Assembly: GCA_938009235.1 (NCBI GenBank)
Contig: CALLIK010000013.1
Coordinates: 55,778-119,777, forward strand
Reading direction: 5' to 3'
Origin: an uncultured Caulobacterales bacterium
GTDB lineage: Bacteria > Pseudomonadota > Alphaproteobacteria > Caulobacterales > Maricaulaceae
Length of the DNA: 64,000 nt
Part shown: piece by piece, positions 9,068-18,549 of the stretch
Layout of the letters: every line of letters starts with the position of its first letter
Numbering within the stretch: position 1 is the first letter of the stretch
The notes under the pieces: model-generated
Databases searched by the model: none
What the model was told of the DNA's origin: nothing
What the model saw: the letters and a program-made list of their open reading frames with translations, nothing else
Translations under genes and position numbers: made by a program

Positions 9068-9946
9068 ATGCGGTTTGAAACAGTTCTTATTGTCGGTGGT
9101 GGTTTGATCGGGAGTTCGATCGCACGCGCTGTGCGTGCCAAAGGCCTCTGCAAAACAATTTACATCGCGGACACATCAGAGGCCGCGTGTAAAACAATCA
9201 CAAGCCTTGGAATTGCGGACGGCGTTGCAGATGGTCCAGCCGATCATTTCGCCGCACAAGCGGATCTTGTAATTTTATGTACGCCTTCGGGCCGCCTCGC
9301 GACTACGGCGATGGCGTTAATGTCGTCAATGAAATCAGGGGCGGTGCTAACTGATGTTGGGTCAGTAAAAGGGCATTTTGTGGAGGCTCTTTCTGGTCAT
9401 GTTCGCGCCGATATTCATTTTATACCCGGGCATCCGATTGCAGGTACGGAAAATTCTGGCCCAGAGGCAGGCTTTCCAGAATTATTCGAAAGTCGTTGGT
9501 GTGTCCTCACGCCGCCTGAAGGTGTAGATGCTAAGGCTATCGAGGATTTGACAGCGTTTTGGGAAGGCCTTGGCAGTGATGTCGAAGTCATGGATCCGTC
9601 CCGTCATGATATGGTGATGGCGACGACGTCTCATTTACCGCATTTAATTGCCTATACGCTTGTCGGGACAGCGATTGATATGGAAACGGTGACGCGCAAG
9701 GAAGTCGTCAAATTTTCAGCAGGCGGCTTTAGAGATTTCACGCGGATTGCGGCGTCCGATCCCGTCATGTGGCGTGATGTTTTCCTCACCAATAAAACGG
9801 CAACTCTAGAAGTCGTAGATAGGTTTATTGAGGATTTGACGGCGTTAAAACGCGCGATCCGATGGGACGATGGGGACACATTGTTAGATAATTTTGCTAA
9901 AACGCGTGATATTCGTCGTCGTATATTAGACGCCGATAAGGACTAA
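9068..9946 (+). CDS. tyrA: Prephenate/arogenate dehydrogenase
   Basis: A 292-residue NAD(P)-dependent dehydrogenase of tyrosine synthesis that oxidatively decarboxylates prephenate (or arogenate). The N-terminal dinucleotide site is VLIVGGGLIGSSIARAV. DVGSVKGHFVEAL and IPGHPIAGTENSGPEAG follow, including the catalytic histidine of HPIAG, then ATTSHLPHLIAYTLV and the helical dimerisation domain with FSAGGFRDFTRIAASDPVMW. No ACT domain is fused, which is usual for the short alphaproteobacterial form. It is 14 bases behind chorismate mutase. Its last four bases overlap the convergent ydcF-like gene. Prephenate versus arogenate preference cannot be told by eye. Confidence 0.93.
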   Translation: MRFETVLIVGGGLIGSSIARAVRAKGLCKTIYIADTSEAACKTITSLGIADGVADGPADHFAAQADLVILCTPSGRLATTAMALMSSMKSGAVLTDVGSVKGHFVEALSGHVRADIHFIPGHPIAGTENSGPEAGFPELFESRWCVLTPPEGVDAKAIEDLTAFWEGLGSDVEVMDPSRHDMVMATTSHLPHLIAYTLVGTAIDMETVTRKEVVKFSAGGFRDFTRIAASDPVMWRDVFLTNKTATLEVVDRFIEDLTALKRAIRWDDGDTLLDNFAKTRDIRRRILDADKD

Positions 9947-10617
9947 TCTGAGTTAATCGTTTCGATGTCTAGCTCAGGTGCATCACCTGTATTTTTACGT
10001 CCCCGCGAAAGCGCCAATAACAGTTTTGAATATTCTTGAGCCAAGCGCCTGGCTCTGTCGCCAGACTTATACCACTTTTGACTATCTGCACGCTCAACGG
10101 GGTAAGGTGTAATGCGCATGCGGCCTGCCGCATTAGCAATTTCTACTTTGGCACGTGGCATATGATAGGCGGATGTCACGAGAATTAAATGATCATAACC
10201 TAGGACTTCCGCCCAACTGGCCGTTTCGCGCGCGTTTCCAACCGTGTCTACGGCAATGTAATCCAAGTCTAAGCAGCACTCAGCCAAGGCGTCTGAAAGG
10301 CCCGTGAGCTCTTTTATTTGCGGCGGCGCATTGCTTTCATGTACCCCTGAAATTAGTAGGCGTTCGCCTTTTTTAGCCGTCAGTAAATCCACTCCAGCTT
10401 GCAATCGTCCGCCGCCTTTGCCAGTCCATACAACAATACCATCCGCTGCAGCTACCGTGTGGGGTGGACTAATACGGTCAACATGTTGGGCAAATGAGAG
10501 AAAGCCGCCCACCACAATAAGCAGAGTCCCAACAATTAGAAATGTCAGAAAACGAGCCCAACCGCGTCGTTTCGATTGCGCGTTTTTGGTTTGTAATTTT
10601 GGCTGATTTCCTCTCAC
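9943..10617 (-). CDS. YdcF/SanA family (DUF218) membrane-anchored protein
   Basis: A 224-residue protein with a basic N-terminus, one transmembrane helix (about residues 20-45, FLTFLIVGTLLIVVGGFLSF) and a DUF218 domain. Domain motifs are DGIVVWTGKGGGRLQAGVDL, LLISGVHESNA, DTVGNARETASWAE and LILVTSAYHMPRAKVEI. Relatives (SanA, ElyC, YdcF) act in envelope integrity, some on lipid carriers; the reaction is not established. The start is GTG, overlapping the ftsX stop (GTGA), so it is coupled to ftsEX. Its 3' end overlaps tyrA on the other strand by four bases. Confidence 0.87.
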   Translation of the reverse strand: MRGNQPKLQTKNAQSKRRGWARFLTFLIVGTLLIVVGGFLSFAQHVDRISPPHTVAAADGIVVWTGKGGGRLQAGVDLLTAKKGERLLISGVHESNAPPQIKELTGLSDALAECCLDLDYIAVDTVGNARETASWAEVLGYDHLILVTSAYHMPRAKVEIANAAGRMRITPYPVERADSQKWYKSGDRARRLAQEYSKLLLALSRGRKNTGDAPELDIETINSD

Positions 10618-11507
10618 AGGCGTTTACGTTCAAATAGTAATTGACGCGTTGTTGTTAAGCCCGCTGCGCCCGCACAAATAAATGCAAACAGAGCGCCAAG
10701 GCAAATTAGCCAAAATATATCAGTGAGGCTTGAGCTTATGCCTGACCATCCCAACCCGCCCCAATCTCCACTTATGGAGAGTGCAGTCCAAAGTAGGCTC
10801 GCGATACTCAAACCGATGGCTGCGCCGATAGCGCCACGCTTTAAGGCTTGGCCGATAAAGAGTTTTGCGATAAATTTATCACTCGCGCCGACCTGAACGA
10901 GGACACGTATAATTTCTTTCTGCGCGGTCATACTGGCGCGGGTGGCAAATATATTGACACTTAGTCCTGCTAATAGAAGCAGGATCATAACGGACATTCC
11001 AACGGCCACTAACCGCCGCGCTGTCCCCTTGATTTCATCTGCATAACGGGAATTGTCATCAATGTTGGCTGTGATGCCTGCCGCGTATAATGCCGTTTCT
11101 GCCTCAGTGATGGAGAGGTTTTGGCCTGTTAAATTGATCAAACCTGGAACGGGTAAATTGTCAGGTAAGACTGTGTTACCTAACCAAGGGCGAAGTAAGT
11201 CATGTGCCGCCTCTTGGGTAACGACCTCAATGTCGACCCCAGGGAACGTGTAAGATAAGACGTCGTTGGCCGTAGAGGTTTGCGCACTCCAATCATTCGC
11301 ATTATCCAAAATGATCTGAACCGTCAGCGTATCAGTGAGTTGGCTTTGCCAATCACCAGACAGGCGCATTGACCCACGCGCAAATAACAAGGCGCAGCCT
11401 GCAATGAGCGCGACAATAATAAGCACGAGCCAAAGCGCGCGTGCATTGCGGAGCTTTGTCGGAAGCAAAGGCGCTTCTTGAGCATAGGACGATGCAGGCG
11501 AACTCAT
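10614..11507 (-). CDS. ftsX: Cell division protein FtsX
   Basis: A 297-residue integral membrane partner of FtsE. A cytoplasmic N-terminus leads into a first helix (about 28-48, ALWLVLIIVALIAGCALLF). An extracytoplasmic domain follows with LTVQIILDNAND and a predicted PLPG-like VPGLINL region, then three C-terminal helices with the cytoplasmic loop MTAQKEIIRVLVQVGASDKFIAKLF that contacts the ATPase. FtsEX transmits ATP hydrolysis to periplasmic peptidoglycan hydrolase activators during division. The start overlaps the ftsE stop (ATGA). The extracytoplasmic domain is weakly conserved, as usual for alphaproteobacteria. Confidence 0.9.
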   Translation of the reverse strand: MSSPASSYAQEAPLLPTKLRNARALWLVLIIVALIAGCALLFARGSMRLSGDWQSQLTDTLTVQIILDNANDWSAQTSTANDVLSYTFPGVDIEVVTQEAAHDLLRPWLGNTVLPDNLPVPGLINLTGQNLSITEAETALYAAGITANIDDNSRYADEIKGTARRLVAVGMSVMILLLLAGLSVNIFATRASMTAQKEIIRVLVQVGASDKFIAKLFIGQALKRGAIGAAIGLSIASLLWTALSISGDWGGLGWSGISSSLTDIFWLICLGALFAFICAGAAGLTTTRQLLFERKRL

Positions 11508-12187
11508 TCTGGTTTTCCTTTGAGAACACGTCCGTTTTCAATCCTTAAAACACGAGCATCCAATTCGTTGATTAAGTGCATATCATGCGTCGCGATCAAG
11601 ACTGTGGCTCCCATTCGGTTCATTTCTGCAAATAAACGGAGCAGACGTTTACCAATAATAGGGTCGACATTACCTGTTGGTTCATCGGCGATCAAGAGAT
11701 CTGGCTTGGATATGACGGCGCGGGCAATGGCACAGCGTTGTTTCTCACCACCTGAAAGCGTAGGCGGTAAGGCATCCATTCGGTGCCCAAGCCCCACCCA
11801 TTGTAGGAGTTCGACAACATCTGCATTATAGCTGCTTCGCGATTGCCCAGACACGCGTAGAGGCAAAGCAACGTTTTCATATACACTCAGATGTTCAATC
11901 AGATGGAAGTCCTGCAAGATAACACCAATGCGTCGTTTGATGGCTTGGCGTTCGGGATTCGTTAGAAGCGCGCTGTCGCGGCCAAACATACGGATGTGAC
12001 CGCGCGATGGGATCAGTGACAAGTAGCAAAGCTTCAGCAAAGTTGATTTGCCCGCGCCAGATGGTCCTGTGAGAAAGGTGAAACTCCCTTGAGGTAAATC
12101 TAATGTTGCATCGGTCAGCACTTCTGGCCCCCGACCATATCGAATGGCGACACGTTCAAAATTTACAAGGTCCGGAGTGGTGGACAT
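11504..12187 (-). CDS. ftsE: Cell division ATP-binding protein FtsE
   Basis: A 227-residue ABC ATPase. Walker A is FLTGPSGAGKSTLLKL, the Q-loop lies at GVILQDFHLIEHLSVYENV, the signature is TLSGGEKQRCAIARAV and Walker B is PDLLIADEPTGNVD; the H-loop is VLIATHDMHLI. It drives the FtsX membrane component at the septum. I place the start at ATG 12187 (MSTTPDLVNFERVAIRYG), where FtsE proteins normally begin. A start at 12277 is open in frame but would overlap the divergent zinc-ribbon gene and add 30 unrelated residues. It forms an operon with ftsX and ydcF. Confidence 0.94.
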   Translation of the reverse strand: MSTTPDLVNFERVAIRYGRGPEVLTDATLDLPQGSFTFLTGPSGAGKSTLLKLCYLSLIPSRGHIRMFGRDSALLTNPERQAIKRRIGVILQDFHLIEHLSVYENVALPLRVSGQSRSSYNADVVELLQWVGLGHRMDALPPTLSGGEKQRCAIARAVISKPDLLIADEPTGNVDPIIGKRLLRLFAEMNRMGATVLIATHDMHLINELDARVLRIENGRVLKGKPE

Positions 12188-12248
12188 TTGATCCTGTTGT
12201 GTCACGATTGTCTTTACCCTTGGCTGACTCGGAATACGTTCGAACCCT

Positions 12249-12974
12249 ATGATACTGACATGTCCAGAATGTTCCACTCGTTATATGGCAAAGGCGGGGG
12301 CGATTGACACCAATGGTCGATCTGTACGCTGTGTACGGTGCGAAACTGTGTGGTTTGTCGAAGGGGGAGACCCAGATACGCTCAAGGACAGTATGGCTCT
12401 AGAGGACAATAAGGTTGTTTTAGTCGAAGTTGACCCTGATCCTCAACCCGAATTACCCCTTGAGCCGTCAAACTCAATACCAAAGACCGTTAGAATTGGG
12501 GCGCATACACGTCTTCGCAATAAGGTTGACGCAGAAAAATTGTCGAAACGAATGCGAGTCTTGCGACTGATTTGGGCTGTTCCAGTTATCACGATTTTAG
12601 GGGTTGTGAGTGTTGCGACATTAACACGACAAGCAGTTGTTGATAAACATCCTACGGCAGCGACACTTTATAAATCTGTTGGCCTGACTGTGAAGACAAA
12701 CGGTTTAGATATCCAAAATCTGAAGACTGAAACCTTGATTGTCGATGGTGAGACGTTTCTACGCGTAATAGGCGATGTAAAAAACACGCTATCGTCCTCG
12801 CAAGTGGCTCCGATGATACAGATGCGGTTAGAGAACCGCTCTGGAGAACCTGTGGCGGATTGGTTCGTGGATGTGGGTGAAATTGAGGCTAAAGGGTCGA
12901 AGCAAATCGAGACTGATTATCCAGACCCGCCTTTGGATGGCGTCGAACTTAGATATCGGTTCGTGGAAGACTAA
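12249..12974 (+). CDS. MJ0042-type zinc-ribbon protein with DUF3426-like domain
   Basis: A 241-residue protein. The N-terminal zinc ribbon has two CxxC pairs (ILTCPECSTRYMA and VRCVRCETVW), the MJ0042 pattern. A charged linker follows, then one transmembrane helix (about 108-128, LIWAVPVITILGVVSVATL) and an extracytoplasmic DUF3426-like domain with FLRVIGDVKN, PMIQMRLENRSGEPV and a final YRFVED. The biochemical role is not known. Alphaproteobacteria commonly place this gene divergent from ftsE, as here with a 61-base intergenic region, so shared regulation with cell division is likely but not shown. Confidence 0.85.
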   Translation: MILTCPECSTRYMAKAGAIDTNGRSVRCVRCETVWFVEGGDPDTLKDSMALEDNKVVLVEVDPDPQPELPLEPSNSIPKTVRIGAHTRLRNKVDAEKLSKRMRVLRLIWAVPVITILGVVSVATLTRQAVVDKHPTAATLYKSVGLTVKTNGLDIQNLKTETLIVDGETFLRVIGDVKNTLSSSQVAPMIQMRLENRSGEPVADWFVDVGEIEAKGSKQIETDYPDPPLDGVELRYRFVED

Positions 12975-13015
12975 GCCTTCCTAACTGAAAGCTTCCAATA
13001 GACATCAAGACCTCT

Positions 13016-15847
13016 CTAAAAGCGCTTAAGCAATCTTTCTAAATATTCCCGTTCTTCTGTCTCGCGTTGCTGTTCTGCAGCGCGGCGACGTAGCTCTTCC
13101 AGTAATTCGCGGGATCGGGTCGCATTGTCGCGTTGATCTATGTCGGCTGAACTCGTGCCATTGTCGAAACCATCGTCACTGCGTCCGAGCGGATCATTAC
13201 TATCGCCTTCTTCGCCGTCGCCATTTTGACTGACGGCTTTGGCTAAGGCTTCGCCAGCGCCGCGCAGCGCTTGGATGGCTTCATCTTGAGCCTTGCCAGC
13301 TTCTGCTAGATTACCTTTGGCTAAGGCCTCTTCACTACGGCGCATAGCGTCTTGGGCTGCGCCTAAACCTTCGGCAAGACCGGTCTGCGTGTCCGCTGAT
13401 CCGCCACCAGATTGGCCTGTACCCAATGTGCTGTCTTGATCCGATCCTGCGCTGGGTGCTGTTTCGGTTCCGCCAGGTTCGCGGCCTTGACCTTCACCAT
13501 CACCTGCTTCGCCACCTGATTGTCCTTGTTCCTGACTCTGACCCTGACTTTGACCCTGGCCTTCGCCACTGTCCCCTGGGGCGTCGCCTTGACCCGTGTA
13601 TCCTGGAGTTTGGCCTTCACCAGTGTCTCCTGAAGTTTGGCCTTCACCCGATTGGTTTTCACCTGTCTCGCCGCTTTGATCGCCTGCAGTGTCACCCTGT
13701 GCAGGGAGTGTGTCGCCAAAATTTTCAAGCAGATCGCGAAGTTGTGATTGACGTTTCGCCAGCTCTTGTGGGTCAAGTTCGCCTTCCGCCTCATCGTCTT
13801 CGCGTTCGGCGCGATCTGTTTCGTCCTGTAGGTCACGTTGTTTACCGGTCAGGTCAGCAAGGTCTTCGAGTTGCTTTTGCTCTTCCTCTGACATGTCACC
13901 GCCTGAAGGATCGCCGCCACCGCCACCGCCGCCGCCTTTTGAAAGTTGGATTTTCATATTCTCTAAAAGCTCGGACAACTGTTCGAGCGCGATACGCGCG
14001 CCTTCGGTATCGCCAGCCGCATTGGCTTCTTCAATTGCCTTCATGAGCGCTTGAATTTCATCCATGCTGCCCATCGGGGGACTTCCACCTCCGCCGCCGC
14101 CTTCGTCGTCAGTGCCTTCTTCTTGGGCTTTGCGGCGCAATTCTTCAGTGTAGGCATCGACCGCCAAATTGTAGCGTTCGAATAATGTATCGACTTCTCG
14201 TTTAGAGGCGCGGCGAGCGATGCCTTCACGTAAGGCCGCCTCGGCCTCGCGCATCTCTTCTAAGGTTGTGCCTAAAATGCCAAACTCAGCACGAAGGGCA
14301 ATTTTCCAAAGGTTTTCAGGGAGACCACGCAAATCATCTAGGCTCTCTGCGTGGCGCATCTGTGAACGGGCATGGCGTAGTCCCATGAAGACGGCAGGGT
14401 CTTTAAATAACCCAGCAGGCTCATCTGTGATGGCTTCGATCAACAGCGTAGCGCGCTGTATATCCGCAGGAGAGCGGTTCCAATGTTGGCGAGGTTGATA
14501 TTCATTCCAAGGCGCTAGGTTTTCAGTCCTGTCGCCATCACTCGGAATCCATTCAGGTGTCGGTAAAGGCGCATAGGCGTCGTCGAGACCTGCCATGACC
14601 AATGTTCGTTGTTCTGCTACCGCTTTGGCTAAGGGCTCAACAAATATTTTATCTGGAACCGTAAACCAAACTGGATCTGAGACGCCTGTTTGGCCAGAGC
14701 CATCCGTCGCGACCAATCGGCCAATGACTTTCTGACCCGCATAGCGTGTTTTGGATAAATCTAAGGCCGCCTTTGCGCGCTCAACTTTGGTCTGGCGTGA
14801 ACCGGGCAGAGGTATGTCGGCTCGAACACTGATGTCATCAAAGGCAGTATCGAGGTCTGTATCGTCGCGCATGAGCGACATTTCTAGCTCTAACGTCTCG
14901 ACACCAAAGTCATCAATAAGGCCATAAGCAAGGGTCAATCGATCCCGTTTATCGACTTTTATTTCATCCAATACTTCTACGCTGGGCGGGCTGTCAGGAC
15001 CAACATTGAGCGCAAAGCCGCGGCGAGAGAGGCCAACACGGAATTGAATATCTGAAGTATCGTCAATCGTTTCGCGAATTTCAAAACTCTTGGCCCCGAT
15101 ACGTTTTGGTGTGAGGAACTTTGACCGCCACCCCTGAACCAACCGTGGGCGCGGAGCATTCTTGACGCCAGACAGACGAGCCACAAATTCACTGCCCGCA
15201 GGTACGGCGATGTCGGCCCCATCTTTGAAGTATATTGGAGGACGACCTGTGTAAGCAGGCGGATCAATCCACGCTTCATAGGTAATCTGGCTAGAGCGAA
15301 TTGAAGACTGCCATGTCGGCGTAACCGCCGTCCGTAACCGTTCAAATGTGAAACCCGCCATATAAACTCCGACACCCAAAAGGAGCGCAGGGATAGCAAA
15401 GCGTAGATAATAAGTGTCAATTTTGGACACTGTAGGCCGACGCGTCGCGGCTTTTAATCCCTCGGCTTGACGCAAGGCAGCTTTTTGATGTGCGGGCCAA
15501 ACATCAGCAGAGAGAGCTGGGCGATCATCCAAAACGTCCAATGGGCGATGAGCTTGACCTGAGTCTGTTTCAACACGGCGGCGTGCGTCCGAGTAGCTTG
15601 GAATACGAAGCTTCAGCGCGCGTAAGATACTGCGCACAACGAAATACAACGTAACAGCCAAAGCGATTAGGCGAACAGGGTCGCCAATCCACTGCCAAAC
15701 GCCTAATCCCGCACCAATGCTGAATGCGCCAATGGCAACAGTCGCTGGCGCGAATGTCGGTGCATAGGTTTCCCAAAACAGGCGTATGCGCGCGCGCGCA
15801 ACGAGGCGGCGGGTTGAGTGAATCGTAATGTCGAGCAGGTCAGACAT
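13016..15847 (-). CDS. TIGR02302 family (DUF4175) large membrane protein
   Basis: A 943-residue protein of a family found in alphaproteobacteria next to lysA. Two hydrophobic segments lie near the N-terminus (about 30-80), and another around 148-168. A beta-rich periplasmic region follows with the family motif YEAWIDPPAYTGRPPIYF and long charged helices (about 480-640). The C-terminal third is low complexity, rich in Gly, Gln, Ser, Asp and Glu with short GEGQ/QGQS-type repeats (about 645-860), ending in a basic/acidic coiled coil. Function is unknown; an envelope or peptidoglycan role is only inferred from lysA and ftsEX nearby. It is 37 bases downstream of lysA. Confidence 0.88.
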   Translation of the reverse strand: MSDLLDITIHSTRRLVARARIRLFWETYAPTFAPATVAIGAFSIGAGLGVWQWIGDPVRLIALAVTLYFVVRSILRALKLRIPSYSDARRRVETDSGQAHRPLDVLDDRPALSADVWPAHQKAALRQAEGLKAATRRPTVSKIDTYYLRFAIPALLLGVGVYMAGFTFERLRTAVTPTWQSSIRSSQITYEAWIDPPAYTGRPPIYFKDGADIAVPAGSEFVARLSGVKNAPRPRLVQGWRSKFLTPKRIGAKSFEIRETIDDTSDIQFRVGLSRRGFALNVGPDSPPSVEVLDEIKVDKRDRLTLAYGLIDDFGVETLELEMSLMRDDTDLDTAFDDISVRADIPLPGSRQTKVERAKAALDLSKTRYAGQKVIGRLVATDGSGQTGVSDPVWFTVPDKIFVEPLAKAVAEQRTLVMAGLDDAYAPLPTPEWIPSDGDRTENLAPWNEYQPRQHWNRSPADIQRATLLIEAITDEPAGLFKDPAVFMGLRHARSQMRHAESLDDLRGLPENLWKIALRAEFGILGTTLEEMREAEAALREGIARRASKREVDTLFERYNLAVDAYTEELRRKAQEEGTDDEGGGGGGSPPMGSMDEIQALMKAIEEANAAGDTEGARIALEQLSELLENMKIQLSKGGGGGGGGDPSGGDMSEEEQKQLEDLADLTGKQRDLQDETDRAEREDDEAEGELDPQELAKRQSQLRDLLENFGDTLPAQGDTAGDQSGETGENQSGEGQTSGDTGEGQTPGYTGQGDAPGDSGEGQGQSQGQSQEQGQSGGEAGDGEGQGREPGGTETAPSAGSDQDSTLGTGQSGGGSADTQTGLAEGLGAAQDAMRRSEEALAKGNLAEAGKAQDEAIQALRGAGEALAKAVSQNGDGEEGDSNDPLGRSDDGFDNGTSSADIDQRDNATRSRELLEELRRRAAEQQRETEEREYLERLLKRF

Positions 15848-15884
15848 GAAGCCTGACTATAACCAGACGTAGGGAGGTGTCGCC

Positions 15885-17186
15885 TTAATTTTCCGTGACA
15901 TTTTCGTCTTTTGGCAGTTCGTTATCCAACCAATCTGGCATGGATTCAGTTTTCAAAATGTCTTCGACGCTCGGACGTGCGCGAATGACGGCATACTCCG
16001 ACCCATTGACCAAGACTTCTGGAACGAGGGGGCGAGTGTTATATTGGCTAGCTTGCGCTGCGCCATATGCGCCTGCGGAATGAAGAACGATTAAGTCACC
16101 GCTTTCCAAGGCGGCCATCTCGCGGCCCTTGGTGAATGTATCACCGCTTTCGCAAATTGGGCCGACAACATCATAGGTTTCCATATGATCCAGATTTCCC
16201 TGCTTTACGGGTTCAATGTCATGATAGGCGTCATAGAGAGCAGGCCGAAGTAGGTCATTCATCGCGGCGTCAATAATAAGGAAGTCGCGATCTTCTCCGC
16301 GTTTCACATAGAGGACTTCGGAAAGTAAAACGCCAGAATTACCTGCAATCATACGACCAGGTTCGAAAATCATTTCAACATCTAAATCGGCTGTCAACCG
16401 TTTGACAAGCGCCGCATATTCAGACGGCGGAGGCGGGACAACGGCATTGTTCCCATAGGGAATACCCAATCCGCCGCCAATGTCGAAACTGAAAATTGTG
16501 TGGCCAGAGGCGCGTAAGCGTTTGATCAGGCCCGCGACCTTTACGATGGCTGTCTCAAAGGGGGCGAGGTCAGAAATTTGGCTGCCGATATGCACATCAA
16601 CACCAACAATTTGAATGCCGGGTAACTGCGCGGCCTCCGCATATGTGCTCTCAGCACGTGACCATGCGATTCCGAATTTGTTCTCTTTTTTACCTGTTGA
16701 AATTTTCGCATGTCCACCCGCTGAAACATCAGGGTTTACTCGAAAGGCAACAGGCGCAATTTTACCCATTTCAAGCGCGACTTCATTTAGAACATGGAGT
16801 TCAGCTAGGCTTTCAACATTGAAGACGCGAATGCCTGCGCGCAGGGCGTCGTGCATTTCAACACGTGTTTTACCGACACCCGAAAATACGATTTTTTCGG
16901 CTGGGATACCTGCGATAAGGGCGCGTTTTAATTCGCCTCCAGACACAACATCTGCGCCCGCGCCTTGTTTGGCTAAGGTCGCCAAAACTGCGATATTGGA
17001 ATTGGCCTTCACGGAATATGCAATGAGGGCTTTCGTATCCGAAAAACTATCCGCGAAAACGCGGTAATGCCGAACAAATGTTGCTGTCGAATAGACATAA
17101 ACAGGCGTTCCGACTTCGGCTGCGATCTCAGATAAAAGCACGTCCTCGGCCAGCATGACGCCGCCGCGATAATCAAAATGGCGCAT
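15885..17186 (-). CDS. lysA: Diaminopimelate decarboxylase
   Basis: A 433-residue PLP-dependent fold III decarboxylase making L-lysine from meso-diaminopimelate. The PLP lysine sits in LIAYSVKANSN (about residue 60). Other motifs are GADVVSGGELKRAL, VDVHIGSQISDL, FDIGGGLGIPYG, MIFEPGRMIAGNSG and the substrate-side Cys in GPICESGDTF, with SAGAYGAAQASQYNTRP near the end. It follows lptM after only two bases. The order argH-lptM-lysA-TIGR02302 is a recurring alphaproteobacterial arrangement. Length and motifs are complete. Confidence 0.96.
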   Translation of the reverse strand: MRHFDYRGGVMLAEDVLLSEIAAEVGTPVYVYSTATFVRHYRVFADSFSDTKALIAYSVKANSNIAVLATLAKQGAGADVVSGGELKRALIAGIPAEKIVFSGVGKTRVEMHDALRAGIRVFNVESLAELHVLNEVALEMGKIAPVAFRVNPDVSAGGHAKISTGKKENKFGIAWSRAESTYAEAAQLPGIQIVGVDVHIGSQISDLAPFETAIVKVAGLIKRLRASGHTIFSFDIGGGLGIPYGNNAVVPPPPSEYAALVKRLTADLDVEMIFEPGRMIAGNSGVLLSEVLYVKRGEDRDFLIIDAAMNDLLRPALYDAYHDIEPVKQGNLDHMETYDVVGPICESGDTFTKGREMAALESGDLIVLHSAGAYGAAQASQYNTRPLVPEVLVNGSEYAVIRARPSVEDILKTESMPDWLDNELPKDENVTEN

Positions 17187-17188
17187 AT

Positions 17189-17437
17189 TTATTCGTCGTC
17201 CGTTACATCTATGTCTGTATCATCGTCAAGAAGGTCAAGATTATCTTTGTCTTCTTTTGTGTCTAAATCCGCATCAGGGACACGCTCTGGGTCTACTTTT
17301 GCGGCGTTGCCGAAAACAGGGGACGGTGTTTTCAATCCACCTTTAATGCCGCATCCTGCCAATAGGCTTGCGCCCAAGAGTGACAGCATAGTCATTTTTA
17401 AACCGAGGTTCATCTTGCTATAGCTATGTGTGCGCAT
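17189..17437 (-). CDS. lptM: Small lipoprotein, LptM (YifL)-like
   Basis: An 82-residue protein with a lipoprotein signal ending in LLGASLLAGCGIKGGLKTP. The Leu-Ala-Gly-Cys lipobox is followed by G-[IL]-K-G, the hallmark of LptM/YifL, which in Escherichia coli helps LptD mature in the outer membrane. The tail is acidic (about 45-82). Start choice: ATG 17437 or ATG 17413 (MNLGLKMTMLS), the latter giving a more typical signal length. An in-frame extension to 17515 would run into the divergent gene and is unlikely. It directly precedes lysA. Confidence 0.82.
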   Translation of the reverse strand: MRTHSYSKMNLGLKMTMLSLLGASLLAGCGIKGGLKTPSPVFGNAAKVDPERVPDADLDTKEDKDNLDLLDDDTDIDVTDDE

Positions 17438-17483
17438 GGTCGTCCTTATTCTTTGAGGGCAGCATAGAAGGTAATGACCCCAG

Positions 17484-18263
17484 ATGAAATACGCAATTAC
17501 GCTACTCGCTGTCACAGTTTCAGCCCTGACGTTTCAAACAACCTTCGCAAAGGATGTTAAAACACGAGGCGAGACATTCTGTTTTCCGGCTAAGGACGTT
17601 CAGAAACTGGTCGAAAAGTTGTCGACGATAGAGGCAAAACGTCGAGATGTCGTCGATGTGAGGTTGAAGCCACGATTTATCATCAAGGATGGCGGGATTT
17701 GGCCTGAAAGATTTTACCTTGCCGAGGATGATGCTGTTTTAATGGAATTACCTTTTTCGAGAGAGACAGGCGATGTACCGAACTTTCTAATGGCCGCGGT
17801 TGCTAACCCAGATTCAGATATATGTATTCAAGACCCGACGCGCGCGGAACGACCTGAAGATGATGAAGGCCTCTATTTTGAAATGGGTTTGTCTCCTTAT
17901 TTTAAAACGGCGACGGGTACACATAATTTGGTAGATCTCGAAAAGGCGGCCAAGGACGGCAAGAAATTTTACAAGGTAATGCTTCCCGGTTGGGCCGCTT
18001 TATTGATGCCTGATGCGGATTATTTTGCGATCAAAATGCTCGAGCCTGGCACGACGCCAATGGCCTTTACCTCCACAGCTAATGGCGAAGTCGCTATAGA
18101 ATCTGAAGTCGTTAAAGAAATGTGGGTCGTGAGTTTGGATGACATTGAGGCGGCATCTGGAAGTAACCTGATTGTGCGCGGAGGCGCGTATAATATGCAG
18201 CCCGTCCCATCTCCGAAAAACCTGCGTCGCTTTGGGTGGGGCGAAAAAACAGAAGAAGACTAA
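17484..18263 (+). CDS. Exported protein of unknown function
   Basis: A 259-residue protein with a clear Sec signal peptide (MKYAITLLAVTVSALTFQTT, cleavage after FA near residue 22). The mature part contains two cysteines (GETFCFPAKD and DSDICIQDP) that could form a disulfide, a PGWAALLMPDADYFAIK segment, and ends RFGWGEKTEED. I do not recognise the family. It is divergent from lptM across a 46-base gap and stands alone on its strand before the DUF1289 gene. Confidence 0.78.
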   Translation: MKYAITLLAVTVSALTFQTTFAKDVKTRGETFCFPAKDVQKLVEKLSTIEAKRRDVVDVRLKPRFIIKDGGIWPERFYLAEDDAVLMELPFSRETGDVPNFLMAAVANPDSDICIQDPTRAERPEDDEGLYFEMGLSPYFKTATGTHNLVDLEKAAKDGKKFYKVMLPGWAALLMPDADYFAIKMLEPGTTPMAFTSTANGEVAIESEVVKEMWVVSLDDIEAASGSNLIVRGGAYNMQPVPSPKNLRRFGWGEKTEED

Positions 18264-18357
18264 ACCAAGTACGGGCGTCAAGGGATTGGCTCGTTTTTGA
18301 AAGCAGTTTTGGAAACTGAGGCTTTGCAGGCAGACTCTATCAGTCTAGGTTGTCTTT

Positions 18358-18549
18358 ATGACACCATCAACGCTGACGACTGAAAGCCCCTGCAAGCTCA
18401 TCTGCACCCTCGATATTACAGCAGGCGTTTGCACAGGCTGTGGGCGCACACGTGCGGATATTGCGCAGTGGACGAGCTATAGCGATGCACAGCGCGCCTT
18501 TTCAAATATCGAAGCGAGCAAACGCATGAAGGCATTTGGCAATGACTGA
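18358..18549 (+). CDS. DUF1289 domain protein
   Basis: A 63-residue protein fitting DUF1289. It has cysteines in the order SPCKLICTLD then GVCTGCGRTRADIAQW, a spacing that suggests a small metal or Fe-S site. Alphaproteobacteria usually carry several such proteins of unknown role. Its last eight bases overlap the following membrane-protein gene, indicating translational coupling. Confidence 0.85.
   Translation: MTPSTLTTESPCKLICTLDITAGVCTGCGRTRADIAQWTSYSDAQRAFSNIEASKRMKAFGND

Noticed and set aside
12188..12277. Longer N-terminus for FtsE
   Set aside because: It would overlap the divergent zinc-ribbon gene and add 30 residues not seen in FtsE.
13426..14046. 206-codon frame opposite the TIGR02302 gene
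   Set aside because: It arises from the low-complexity repeats of the opposite strand.
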